From Glaciecola sp. UBA2563 (GTDB lineage Bacteria; Pseudomonadota; Gammaproteobacteria; Enterobacterales; Alteromonadaceae): a stretch of DNA of 24,213 nt. The notes under the pieces are model-generated. The model ran no database searches and had not been told where the DNA came from. It saw only the letters and a program-made list of their open reading frames with translations. Each line of letters starts with the position of its first letter. Positions within the stretch are counted from its first letter, which is position 1. Location of the stretch: the NCBI GenBank assembly GCA_002340325.1, contig DDLV01000086.1, forward strand, positions 1 through 24,213, read 5' to 3'. This document shows, piece after piece, positions 17,667 to 24,213 of this stretch. Position numbers and translations under genes: made by a program.

Positions 17667-17688
17667 ATTGCGTTTATTGCAACGTAAT
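17667..17688. repeat. Imperfect inverted repeat upstream of pirin
   Basis: ATTGCGTT (17667-17674) and AACGTAAT (17681-17688) match at 7 of 8 positions around a 6-base centre. The repeat lies about 140 bp upstream of the pirin start in the 203-bp gap after the hydrolase gene. It could be an operator; no known consensus is recognised. Confidence 0.25.
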
Positions 17689-17731
17689 CAGGCCGGGGTT
17701 GTACTCCTAGGTCAATTTCGAATTAGCAACG

Positions 17732-18403
17732 TTATATATTACGTTTAATAAATTCTGTACTGGTTAACACTGCCTGTTCGATATTCTGGTCCACATCAAT
17801 TCCAGCAGATTTCCTTGGCTTAAAACTGTGGTCACCATCATTAATCCAAGCAATTTCGCCGACAGACTCGTCAGCAGAGAAAAGTGTTTTTTCACTCAGC
17901 AATGCTTTATTGCCAAAGGTATCTCTTTCTCCTTGGCAGATAAGAAGGGGAGAAATCTGCTGATATAAATGTGTAGTCCTCTCTTCGTATTTTTCGGGTT
18001 TACCCGGCGGAATAAATGGATATCCGTATACTAAACAACCGTTTATCGTATCGGCCTTTGAAGGATGCGCGTTGATCATGGTTGCTATGCGTCCTCCCAT
18101 ACTCTTTCCAGCGATAAATATTGGTAATGAATATTGTCGAGCAGCGTCGATTTCAGATTGAAAATGTTCAATTAAAATATCAGATTTGTTTGGTGGTTTG
18201 CGTTTTCCTTCAGCATACATTGACTGCATGTAAGGAAAATTAAAGCTGATCACAAGAACGTCTTGTTGAGAGAGTTGGCTTGATAGCTTCATCATAAACT
18301 CATGCTCATTACCTGCCCCTGCACCATGCGCTAACATCATTAATGCAATTGGCTGTTCAGGTGTAAATGTGATCCTTGACCACTCTTCCTTTTTCATATC
18401 CAT
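17732..18403 (-). CDS. Small alpha/beta hydrolase (KANL3/Tex30-like family)
   Basis: The protein has 223 residues, is cytoplasmic and forms a single hydrolase domain without a lid. The oxyanion loop LAHGAGAG is at about 24-31, the nucleophile elbow is GKSMGGR with S101, the acid is D161 in CQGERDTFG and the base is H192 in DGDHSF. The triad is therefore complete. The AHGAGA and GKSMGGR pair is typical of the dienelactone-hydrolase-like group that includes Tex30 and KANL3 homologues. The natural substrate is unknown; an esterase-type reaction is expected. The ATG at 18401-18403 has a GGA ribosome site; a second ATG lies two codons in. It is divergent from the short-chain dehydrogenase gene across about 130 bp. 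Confidence 0.85.
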   Translation of the reverse strand: MDMKKEEWSRITFTPEQPIALMMLAHGAGAGNEHEFMMKLSSQLSQQDVLVISFNFPYMQSMYAEGKRKPPNKSDILIEHFQSEIDAARQYSLPIFIAGKSMGGRIATMINAHPSKADTINGCLVYGYPFIPPGKPEKYEERTTHLYQQISPLLICQGERDTFGNKALLSEKTLFSADESVGEIAWINDGDHSFKPRKSAGIDVDQNIEQAVLTSTEFIKRNI

Positions 18404-18535
18404 TATAATGTCCAGCGTGTTGGTAGATGAATCGGAGGTTATACACTATTTTTAGCGTTGCAAATGATTAATATGTTGGTTACGTCAAAAATAGATGTAA
18501 AAAGCAATGAAAAACCCGACGAAAGTGGTGGCGAT

Positions 18536-19366
18536 ATGACAAAGAAAGTAGCGTTAATTAGTGGATGTTCATCCGGCATCGGTGAGGATATTGCACTTAC
18601 ATTGGCGGACAATAATTGGCATGTTTATGCTGGTGTCAGAAAACAAGAAGACTTTGATAGCTTATCCAATAAACATGAAAATCTGATGCCTATCTTTTTA
18701 GATGTGACTAACCCGCACCATATCAAAGACTGCACAGCCTTACTGACTGAAAAATCGTTGTCATTGGACATTTTAATCAATAATGCAGGAATTGCATTTG
18801 GCGGACCGATAGAAATCACACCGATGGATGACTGGCGCTCAGTTTATGATGTTAATGTATTTGGGTTAGTTGAATTAACCTCTGCAATGCTGCCCTTCGT
18901 AAGACGCGCAAAAGGTAGAATAATCAATATAAGTTCTATTAGCGGATTGGTAGCATCCCCCTTTATGAGCATTTATGCGTCGAGCAAATTTGCCATTGAA
19001 GCGTTTTCTGACAGCCTTCGAAGAGAAGTAATGCCACTGGGAGTAAAGGTTTGTGTGATCGAGCCAGGCCCGATAAAAACAAAGATTTGGGATAAAGGTG
19101 TAGATAAAAGCGCAGAGAAATTAGACGGTTTGACTGATGATTTAAAAGACGCATATTCAGAATCTGGAAATAAATTCAAATCAGCTATCGATGACGCCGT
19201 CGCAACCGCCCTACCGGTTTCCGCAACTACGAAAGCGATTTATGATGCGTGCACCAATGCAAATCCTCGCACGCGTTACATCATCAGTAAAAACAAACGC
19301 ATTATTCAATTACTGCGACTCTTACCTGATAGATGGGCAGATAAACTAATACTTTCAATGCGGTAG
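18536..19366 (+). CDS. Short-chain dehydrogenase/reductase (SDR family oxidoreductase)
   Basis: I chose the ATG at 18536 (276 residues), with a GGTGG stretch just before it, because family members start immediately before the first strand. The frame is open upstream to a TTG at 18458, which would add 26 unconserved polar residues. Classical SDR motifs are complete: G10-C-S-S-G-I-G16 for NAD(P) binding, NNAG (82-85), S134 in ISSISG and Y147-A-S-S-K151. EPGPIKT follows, as in classical SDRs. An Arg at V-R (residues 34-35) after the second strand would favour NADP. The C-terminal third resembles retinol- or steroid-type SDRs (AIYDACTNANPRTRYI), but the substrate cannot be assigned. The product is cytoplasmic. 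Confidence 0.9.
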   Translation: MTKKVALISGCSSGIGEDIALTLADNNWHVYAGVRKQEDFDSLSNKHENLMPIFLDVTNPHHIKDCTALLTEKSLSLDILINNAGIAFGGPIEITPMDDWRSVYDVNVFGLVELTSAMLPFVRRAKGRIINISSISGLVASPFMSIYASSKFAIEAFSDSLRREVMPLGVKVCVIEPGPIKTKIWDKGVDKSAEKLDGLTDDLKDAYSESGNKFKSAIDDAVATALPVSATTKAIYDACTNANPRTRYIISKNKRIIQLLRLLPDRWADKLILSMR

Positions 19367-19472
19367 CTCCGATGTCAGAGCATTCCTCAAATAAACTAAC
19401 TAATAGATTAATTATTTAAACGCGCTATTTGCTTGGCGTAAATTGGAATGTTAACGATACACTTGATGGGCG

Positions 19473-19519
19473 GGTTCTTTCTCATGAAAATGCTGAGAAA
19501 ACCGATATCCCCTTATAAT
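19473..19519 (+). promoter_or_regulatory. Candidate -10 and overlapping inverted repeat upstream of the hybrid kinase
   Basis: A perfect TATAAT lies at 19514-19519, about 74 bp upstream of the kinase ATG, but no good -35 is seen at 16-18 bp. The -35 area is covered by a bulged inverted repeat: GGTT-CT-TTCTC (19473-19483) against GAGAAAACC (19495-19503) with an 11-base loop. A promoter that depends on an activator bound at this repeat would fit, but this is inference. Confidence 0.35.
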
Positions 19520-19547
19520 TTATCTGATTAATATGAAATACTCGAAA

Positions 19548-19573
19548 TGTACATCCCCAAATGTCCTGTACAG
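19548..19573. repeat. Paired TGTACA palindromes before the hybrid kinase
   Basis: TGTACA occurs at 19548-19553 (within AATGTACAT) and again at 19567-19572 (within CTGTACAG). The two are 19 bp apart, close to two helical turns. They lie 20-45 bp upstream of the kinase start, downstream of the candidate -10. The arrangement could bind two dimers of a regulator. Confidence 0.3.
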
Positions 19574-19592
19574 TTAGCAAAGCGACCAGTGA

Positions 19593-21986
19593 ATGAAACA
19601 ACTTTTCTCTTCTTTTAAATTGCGCATAAGCGTCATAATTCTATTCGGGATAGTTATTCCCTTTTCCTTCTTTTCTTATCTCACCATCAATTTTTTGAGT
19701 AAAGTGGAAACAGAACTCAGCACTTCTGTTTTGAATGAAAGTATTTTATTAACTAGTGAACGTACTGCGCGATATTTTGATCGCGATATCAAGCTATTGG
19801 AGGTCAAGCTTAAAAGTGGCGTTATACAAGCTTGGATGAAGAATACTGAGGACGCACAGGCTCAACAGGTATTATCAAGAGAGCTGATGCAAATGTGTGA
19901 TGTTTTGAATTGCCACGGTTGGTTCGTTATCTCAGATAAAGCGATGTCCGGTATAGACTGGTATACCGCGACTAAAGAGATCAAAGATGTCGATATAAAT
20001 CCGGTTGAGGATACGTGGTACAACGAAATATTAAATGGTGACCAAAGAATCGTTATTGACGCTAGTGTGCATCCATTTACCAATGAAAAAGGTGTATTTC
20101 TAGATATTGTAGTTTATGAGGAAGACAAGCCAATCGGAATAGTCGGTACGTATATCTATCTGAAAAACCTTAAAAATTACATATTGTCTGATAACAGTCA
20201 TGAGCTTGTTAGTTTTTTTGTTGATGACCATCAAATTATGCATAGCAAACCGTCATTGTCCGAGTCGATGCAGCCACTTGTAAGTGCAATAGACGGAAAC
20301 ACTTGGGAAAGCGTGTTTTCTGAGGAGCTCCTTGATACGATACTTACTAGCAATACGAAAGGAAACCCAAACACTTTTTTTCAGTCAATTACCATTTCTG
20401 ACAGACGTTACCTTATAGGCGCTCGCCAGATCCCGGAAGCAAACTGGGTAGCGGTAAGTTTGTATCCAGAAGATCTCGTACAACAGAAGCTAAACAGTTG
20501 GTTCTCGTGGACAGTGGCTGTGATCGCGCTCATTACATTTGTTAGCTTTACCGTTTTCTTATTGAACAGAGAAGTAATCAAACCAATCGAAAAACTAAGT
20601 AATGTTGTAGATGAGATTCATTCTGGACGGTACGATGCGAGGGCTAATGAAGTTGGAGCGGATATCCTTAAAAATTTGGCGAAAAAAATAAATCACATGG
20701 CTGCAAGTATCGAAACACATCTTCAGCAACTTCTTAAGACCAATAAGCTGTATAGTGAAGCAAGTGAAAAAGCGAAAGCGGCTAGTCGAGCCAAATCGCT
20801 TTTTGTTAGCAATATGAGTCATGAAATGCGCACGCCGTTGAACGCAATAATCGGTTTCACCGGATTTGCACGCTCATCCAATTGTCCTAAGAAGACACAA
20901 GATTACCTACGTAGGAGTGAAACAGCATCTCAGCACTTACTTAGACTCATAAGCGATTTGCTTGATTTAAACAAAATTGAATTAGGTGAATTAGCGCTCG
21001 AAAGCACTGAATTCACAGTCCACGATGTAATGAAAAATGTGTTAAACATCTGCGGGAATGATGCAAAAGAAAAACATATCGCTCTCAAATTTGATATTTC
21101 AAAAGATATACCCGCGTGTTTGATCGGTGATAAGTTACGAATTGAACAAATACTAATTAATCTATTAAATAATGCGATTAAGTTTACGGAAAAAGGTTAC
21201 ATATCAACTAAAGTAGCTTTTGAATCTACTAAGGCTGATTGCCAAACCGGTATGCTTTTCTTCGAAGTCAATGATACAGGCATTGGTATGTCAGAAGAGC
21301 AGATTAAACGGTTGTTTAAACCTTTCAATCAGGCAGATGAGTCAATTACTCGAAAATTCGGTGGTACCGGGCTTGGGCTTGCCATAAGCAAGCAATTTGC
21401 AACCGCTATGAACGGCGATATTACGGTGGATAGTCAACCGGGTGAGGGCAGCAGGTTTTGTGTAGCGTTAGAGATAAAATACTCTTCAAAGACCAAAACA
21501 AACAAAATTGAGAATGGTGTTCGCCAGAATTATCAGCAAATTATTGCCTTTACCGAAAATAAGCGCTGTTTGATAGTCGAAGATAATGAAATTAATCGCG
21601 AAATTTTAGCGACCTTTTTGGCGCTATTACATATGCAAATTGAAATTGCAGAAGATGGCATGATTGCCTTAGAAAAATGTTCAAAAAACACATTCGACTT
21701 AATTTTTATGGATATCCAAATGCCCAATATGGATGGTCTTACCGCTACAAAGGCAATTAGAGAAATGGGAATCAAGACACCTATTATAGGGCTGTCTGCT
21801 CACAGCACTAAAGAAGATGCCGAACTGGCTTATGCCGCAGGTATGCAATACTATCAAACAAAACCCATCATCAAAGAATTACTGTTTTCAAACATTGAAG
21901 CAGTATTCAAAGTAAAGCAATCCGCAGAATGCATTAAGATGGATTCCAACCAACAACAATTAGCTCAGAGCAAAAGTACACTATAA
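19593..21986 (+). CDS. Hybrid sensor histidine kinase with periplasmic sensor and receiver domain
   Basis: The protein has 797 residues. Order: transmembrane helix (about 12-33), periplasmic region of about 265 residues that looks like a double Cache sensor (DTWYNEILNGD, GVFLDIVVYEEDKPIGIVGTYI), second transmembrane helix (303-324), HAMP (about 325-380), HisKA with H410 in SNMSHEMRTPLNAI, HATPase with LLNNAIKFTEKG (524-535), DTGIGM (561-566) and GGTGLGLAISK (590-600), then a receiver (657-775) with E663-D664, phospho-acceptor D707 in MDIQMPNMDG and K757. All catalytic residues are present. There is no Hpt domain, so phosphate must pass to a separate Hpt or response-regulator protein not seen here. 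It lies 110 bp upstream of the BLUF gene, with no clear terminator between. The ribosome site is weak. The ligand is unknown; Cache sensors often bind amino or organic acids. Confidence 0.93.
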   Translation: MKQLFSSFKLRISVIILFGIVIPFSFFSYLTINFLSKVETELSTSVLNESILLTSERTARYFDRDIKLLEVKLKSGVIQAWMKNTEDAQAQQVLSRELMQMCDVLNCHGWFVISDKAMSGIDWYTATKEIKDVDINPVEDTWYNEILNGDQRIVIDASVHPFTNEKGVFLDIVVYEEDKPIGIVGTYIYLKNLKNYILSDNSHELVSFFVDDHQIMHSKPSLSESMQPLVSAIDGNTWESVFSEELLDTILTSNTKGNPNTFFQSITISDRRYLIGARQIPEANWVAVSLYPEDLVQQKLNSWFSWTVAVIALITFVSFTVFLLNREVIKPIEKLSNVVDEIHSGRYDARANEVGADILKNLAKKINHMAASIETHLQQLLKTNKLYSEASEKAKAASRAKSLFVSNMSHEMRTPLNAIIGFTGFARSSNCPKKTQDYLRRSETASQHLLRLISDLLDLNKIELGELALESTEFTVHDVMKNVLNICGNDAKEKHIALKFDISKDIPACLIGDKLRIEQILINLLNNAIKFTEKGYISTKVAFESTKADCQTGMLFFEVNDTGIGMSEEQIKRLFKPFNQADESITRKFGGTGLGLAISKQFATAMNGDITVDSQPGEGSRFCVALEIKYSSKTKTNKIENGVRQNYQQIIAFTENKRCLIVEDNEINREILATFLALLHMQIEIAEDGMIALEKCSKNTFDLIFMDIQMPNMDGLTATKAIREMGIKTPIIGLSAHSTKEDAELAYAAGMQYYQTKPIIKELLFSNIEAVFKVKQSAECIKMDSNQQQLAQSKSTL

Positions 21987-22096
21987 GAATGACAATAAGA
22001 TACTAAATACTGGTTAGTTCATCGTTAAATTCGATGTATGTAACAATCATATAAGTGGTATCGTAATAAACTATTAGGTTTTTTTCTTTAATCAAT

Positions 22097-22567
22097 ATGA
22101 AATGCGCACTGTACACGAGCTTAGCCGAGGTAGATTTCTCCGAATCGAAAGTAAACGAATTGGCCTACCTCGCTTCTGAAAAAAATAGACAACTAGGTAT
22201 AACAGGTTATCTCTGTTTTAACCAAAACAAATTCTTTCAATACGTTGAAGGGCCTGTGTCTGCTATTGATAAACTGGTAAAAAATTTAAGGAGCGATAAG
22301 CGTCATTCCATTGAAATTCTAATCGAAAGCGAAGAAGTACAAGATAGAATCTTTGCCGCTTGGTCAATGCGATATGTCAAAAATGAAGAATTGCCTAATT
22401 CCCATATGGAGGATTATTTAGCGCGCAACATGCTATACATTCAACAAAACGCCGGACAGCGACAACATTGTCTCGATAATATTTGGAATCAGCTTCAAAA
22501 AATATCGACGGTGTTAGATAGTTATGCAAAATTAAAAAACATTCCTACCTACCCGGTAATTCATTAG
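22097..22567 (+). CDS. Short BLUF-domain blue-light receptor
   Basis: The protein has 156 residues and is cytoplasmic. BLUF domains bind FAD and sense blue light. The domain covers about residues 1-95 (LYTS, then LGITGYLCFNQNKFFQYVEGP, then RIFAAWSMRY). Key residues are Y6, N30, Q48, W89 and M91. Their spacing (24, 42, 83 and 85 residues after the Tyr) equals that of Y21, N45, Q63, W104 and M106 of AppA, so the photocycle should work. The remaining 60 residues form helices, as in short BLUF proteins of the PixD/BlrB type, which act through partner proteins because they have no output domain. The gene follows the hybrid kinase on the same strand, so the kinase is a possible partner, as are the nearby GGDEF/EAL proteins. 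No strong ribosome site is seen. Confidence 0.9.
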   Translation: MKCALYTSLAEVDFSESKVNELAYLASEKNRQLGITGYLCFNQNKFFQYVEGPVSAIDKLVKNLRSDKRHSIEILIESEEVQDRIFAAWSMRYVKNEELPNSHMEDYLARNMLYIQQNAGQRQHCLDNIWNQLQKISTVLDSYAKLKNIPTYPVIH

Positions 22568-22641
22568 CCGGCGCATCTGGAAGAAGGCGTATAATAATAC
22601 CCTTTAACCGTTCCATACTCTTTAACAGCGTTGTTAGTCGA

Positions 22642-22653
22642 ACTATTAATAGT
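22642..22653. promoter_or_regulatory. 12-bp perfect palindrome upstream of qmcA
   Basis: ACTATTAATAGT is its own reverse complement. It lies 81 bp upstream of the qmcA start in the 166-bp gap after the BLUF gene. This is a possible operator; no regulator consensus is recognised. Confidence 0.25.
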
Positions 22654-22733
22654 GGTGAGTAACATTTTTTACGTGTTATCATCTACGACCATTATCTTAT
22701 GTGTTGTGTCTATTGTGTAAGAGAGGTAGTTAA

Positions 22734-23666
22734 ATGGATGTATTACTTGAATCAATCATATCACCCACCTTATTTATATTGGTTTTGGTGATTGTCATAT
22801 TAAAAAGCAGCATTAAGTTCGTACCACAGAATCGCGCGTTTATTATTGAGCGCTTTGGTAAGTACAACGCTACACTGCAGGCAGGTCTTAATTTCATTAT
22901 CCCGTTTATTGACAAAAAAGCGGCAGACCGTTCGTTAAAGGAACAAGCACATGATGTACCTGAGCAAAGCGCTATAACAAAAGACAACATTACGCTGACC
23001 GTAGATGGCGTTTTGTACTTTAGAGTGTTAGACCCTTACAAAGCTACATATGGTGTCGATGATTATATCTTTGCGGTCAAACAGCTCGCACAGACTTCCA
23101 TGCGTTCTGTGATTGGCCAGTTAGAATTGGATGAAACATTTGAAAAACGCGACCAAATCAACTCTCAGATTGTTCATGCCATAAACGAAGCCTCTGCGCC
23201 CTGGGGCGTGCAAGTATTGCGTTATGAAATTTCTGACCTAGTGCCACCGGTGTCAGTACTTGAAAGTATGGAAGCTCAGATGAAAGCTGAGCGGATCAAG
23301 CGGGCACAAATCCTAGAGTCCGAAGGTGAACGTCAAGCAATGATCAACAAAGCCGAGGGCGAAAAAGCGGCGGTTGTTTTAGCAGCTGAAGCTGAAAAAG
23401 AGGAACAGGTACTCAAAGCGCAAGGTGAAGCGCAGGCCATTATAGCAGTCGCCGAAGCACAAGCTGACGCCCTACACAAGATAGGACAGGTAGCGGCAAC
23501 AGGTGAAGGCCAATCCGCTGTTCAATTAGAGCTTGCAACCAAAGCGATTGAAGCCAAGGCAAATATAGCAAAAGAATCTTCCGTAGTGTTATTACCTGAT
23601 GGCGCAACTGACGCAAGTTCACTCGTGGCGACCGCTACATCAATTATTGATTCTTTAAAGAAGTAA
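22734..23666 (+). CDS. qmcA: SPFH-domain membrane protein QmcA (stomatin/paraslipin type)
   Basis: The protein has 310 residues. An N-terminal membrane anchor (about 9-24) is followed by the SPFH/Band 7 domain (about 25-190). That domain carries VPQNRAFIIERFGKY, LNFIIPFIDKKA, DNITLTVDGVLYFRV and WGVQVLRYEISDL, all typical of the QmcA/YbbK group. An alanine/glutamate-rich coiled coil (about 190-260, with repeated EGE and AEA units) and a short C-terminal tail follow. Such proteins oligomerise into membrane cages or microdomains and work with FtsH-type proteases in membrane protein quality control. AGAGG lies 7 bases before the ATG. The nfeD-like gene follows after 6 bp, the usual conserved pair. 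Confidence 0.93.
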   Translation: MDVLLESIISPTLFILVLVIVILKSSIKFVPQNRAFIIERFGKYNATLQAGLNFIIPFIDKKAADRSLKEQAHDVPEQSAITKDNITLTVDGVLYFRVLDPYKATYGVDDYIFAVKQLAQTSMRSVIGQLELDETFEKRDQINSQIVHAINEASAPWGVQVLRYEISDLVPPVSVLESMEAQMKAERIKRAQILESEGERQAMINKAEGEKAAVVLAAEAEKEEQVLKAQGEAQAIIAVAEAQADALHKIGQVAATGEGQSAVQLELATKAIEAKANIAKESSVVLLPDGATDASSLVATATSIIDSLKK

Positions 23667-23672
23667 GCCGCC

Positions 23673-24128
23673 ATGGATTACATCATTGAGAACATAGGAC
23701 AATCACTGATTGTCCTTGGCGTTATTTTCCTAATAATTGAAGTATTAGTACTAGGGTTTTCCACTTTTTTTCTGGCGTTTACTGGTCTAGCACTGCTTGT
23801 TACCGGGGCTCTGGTAATGCTGGACGTCATACCCGATACCTTAACGAGTATTCTCGTTACGTTGTTAGTCACAAACACTGTCTCCGCATTACTCCTGTAT
23901 AAGCCATTAAAAAAACTACAACGAGAGAAAAAACCAGAAACAGCGACAAACGATATTATGGGCCTTCAGTTCGTGACTGAATTTGATGTAAAACCCAATA
24001 CGCCAAATGACGGATTTAAGTACAGTGGATTAACATGGCAAGTCAAATCCGATAGTGACATACCCAAAGGCACCAAAGTTACCATTACCAAGATGGAAGT
24101 GGGCGCCATAACGGTTAAGCCTGTCTGA
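23673..24128 (+). CDS. NfeD-family membrane protein (YbbJ-like), partner of QmcA
   Basis: The protein has 151 residues. Two or three membrane helices (about 11-29, 32-50, 57-76) are followed by a basic linker and a C-terminal OB-fold domain (about 95-150, with SGLTWQVKSDSDIPKGTKVTITKMEVGAITVKP). This is the short, protease-less NfeD type that accompanies SPFH proteins and is called YbbJ in E. coli. It probably helps QmcA assemble or select clients in the inner membrane. The 6-bp gap after qmcA, with the ribosome site inside the end of that gene, indicates translational coupling. Confidence 0.92.
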   Translation: MDYIIENIGQSLIVLGVIFLIIEVLVLGFSTFFLAFTGLALLVTGALVMLDVIPDTLTSILVTLLVTNTVSALLLYKPLKKLQREKKPETATNDIMGLQFVTEFDVKPNTPNDGFKYSGLTWQVKSDSDIPKGTKVTITKMEVGAITVKPV

Positions 24129-24131
24129 CGA

Positions 24132-24212
24132 TGTCTTATAGACACGCTTTTAAGGCTGTTTTCTTAAACGATTAGGCGTAAAAGCGGAGGAATGTTTGCA
24201 TGTAAAAGCGTG
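24132..24212. repeat. Nested inverted and direct repeats at the right edge
   Basis: A small hairpin TGTCT-TAT-AGACA (24132-24144) follows the nfeD-like gene. CACGCTTTTA (24143-24152) is a perfect inverted match to TAAAAGCGTG (24203-24212). GTAAAAGCG occurs twice as a direct repeat (24178-24186 and 24202-24210). This could be a terminator plus operator copies, or the edge of a repeat element that continues past the window. Confidence 0.35.
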
Positions 24213-24213
24213 C

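Noticed and set aside
18458..18535. 26-residue N-terminal extension of the short-chain dehydrogenase from TTG 18458
   Set aside because: The extension is polar and not family-like, and the ATG at 18536 places the GxxxGIG motif at the normal distance from the start.
19566..19573. CTGTACAG as a LexA (SOS) box
   Set aside because: LexA boxes need CTGT and ACAG separated by 8 bases; here the halves abut.

Overview
The window looks like a chromosomal segment of a marine gammaproteobacterium, most likely from the Alteromonadales (Alteromonas, Glaciecola or Paraglaciecola type). I base this on the moderate GC content, the many c-di-GMP signalling proteins, the multiheme cytochrome, a periplasmic-type KatG and the QmcA/NfeD pair. 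The taxon is an inference; there is no rRNA or other marker here. I see no tRNA, rRNA, CRISPR array, transposase, integrase or phage gene.

Layout, left to right. (1) 1-236 is the 3' end of an RraA-family gene on the plus strand. (2) 277-2799, minus strand: alkC (alkylated-base glycosylase) followed by a DUF2252 gene. (3) 2943-7253, plus strand: three overlapping genes encoding an exported amicyanin-like cupredoxin, a membrane HAMP/degenerate-GGDEF/EAL protein and an outer-membrane beta-barrel. (4) 7289-9518, minus strand: a soluble diguanylate cyclase and a YdjM-like membrane hydrolase. (5) 9875-12133, plus strand: katG with a signal peptide, ending at a clear rho-independent terminator. (6) 12340-14262, plus strand: a TPR/transmembrane/GGDEF protein. 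(7) 14294-18403, minus strand: an octaheme cytochrome c with HEAT-like and TPR regions, a pirin and a small alpha/beta hydrolase. (8) 18536-19366, plus strand: a short-chain dehydrogenase. (9) 19593-22567, plus strand: a Cache-like/HAMP hybrid histidine kinase followed by a short BLUF blue-light receptor. (10) 22734-24128, plus strand: the qmcA-nfeD membrane-quality pair.

Two themes tie the genes together. One is signalling: three GGDEF-type proteins (one with an EAL domain), a hybrid kinase and a BLUF photoreceptor lie within 20 kb. The other is redox and damage defence: KatG, AlkC, a multiheme cytochrome, a cupredoxin and pirin. The best candidate for an undescribed system is the translationally linked cupredoxin / HAMP-EAL / outer-membrane-barrel operon. 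It has the parts expected of a periplasmic copper or redox input feeding c-di-GMP breakdown. The second candidate is the hybrid kinase plus BLUF pair.
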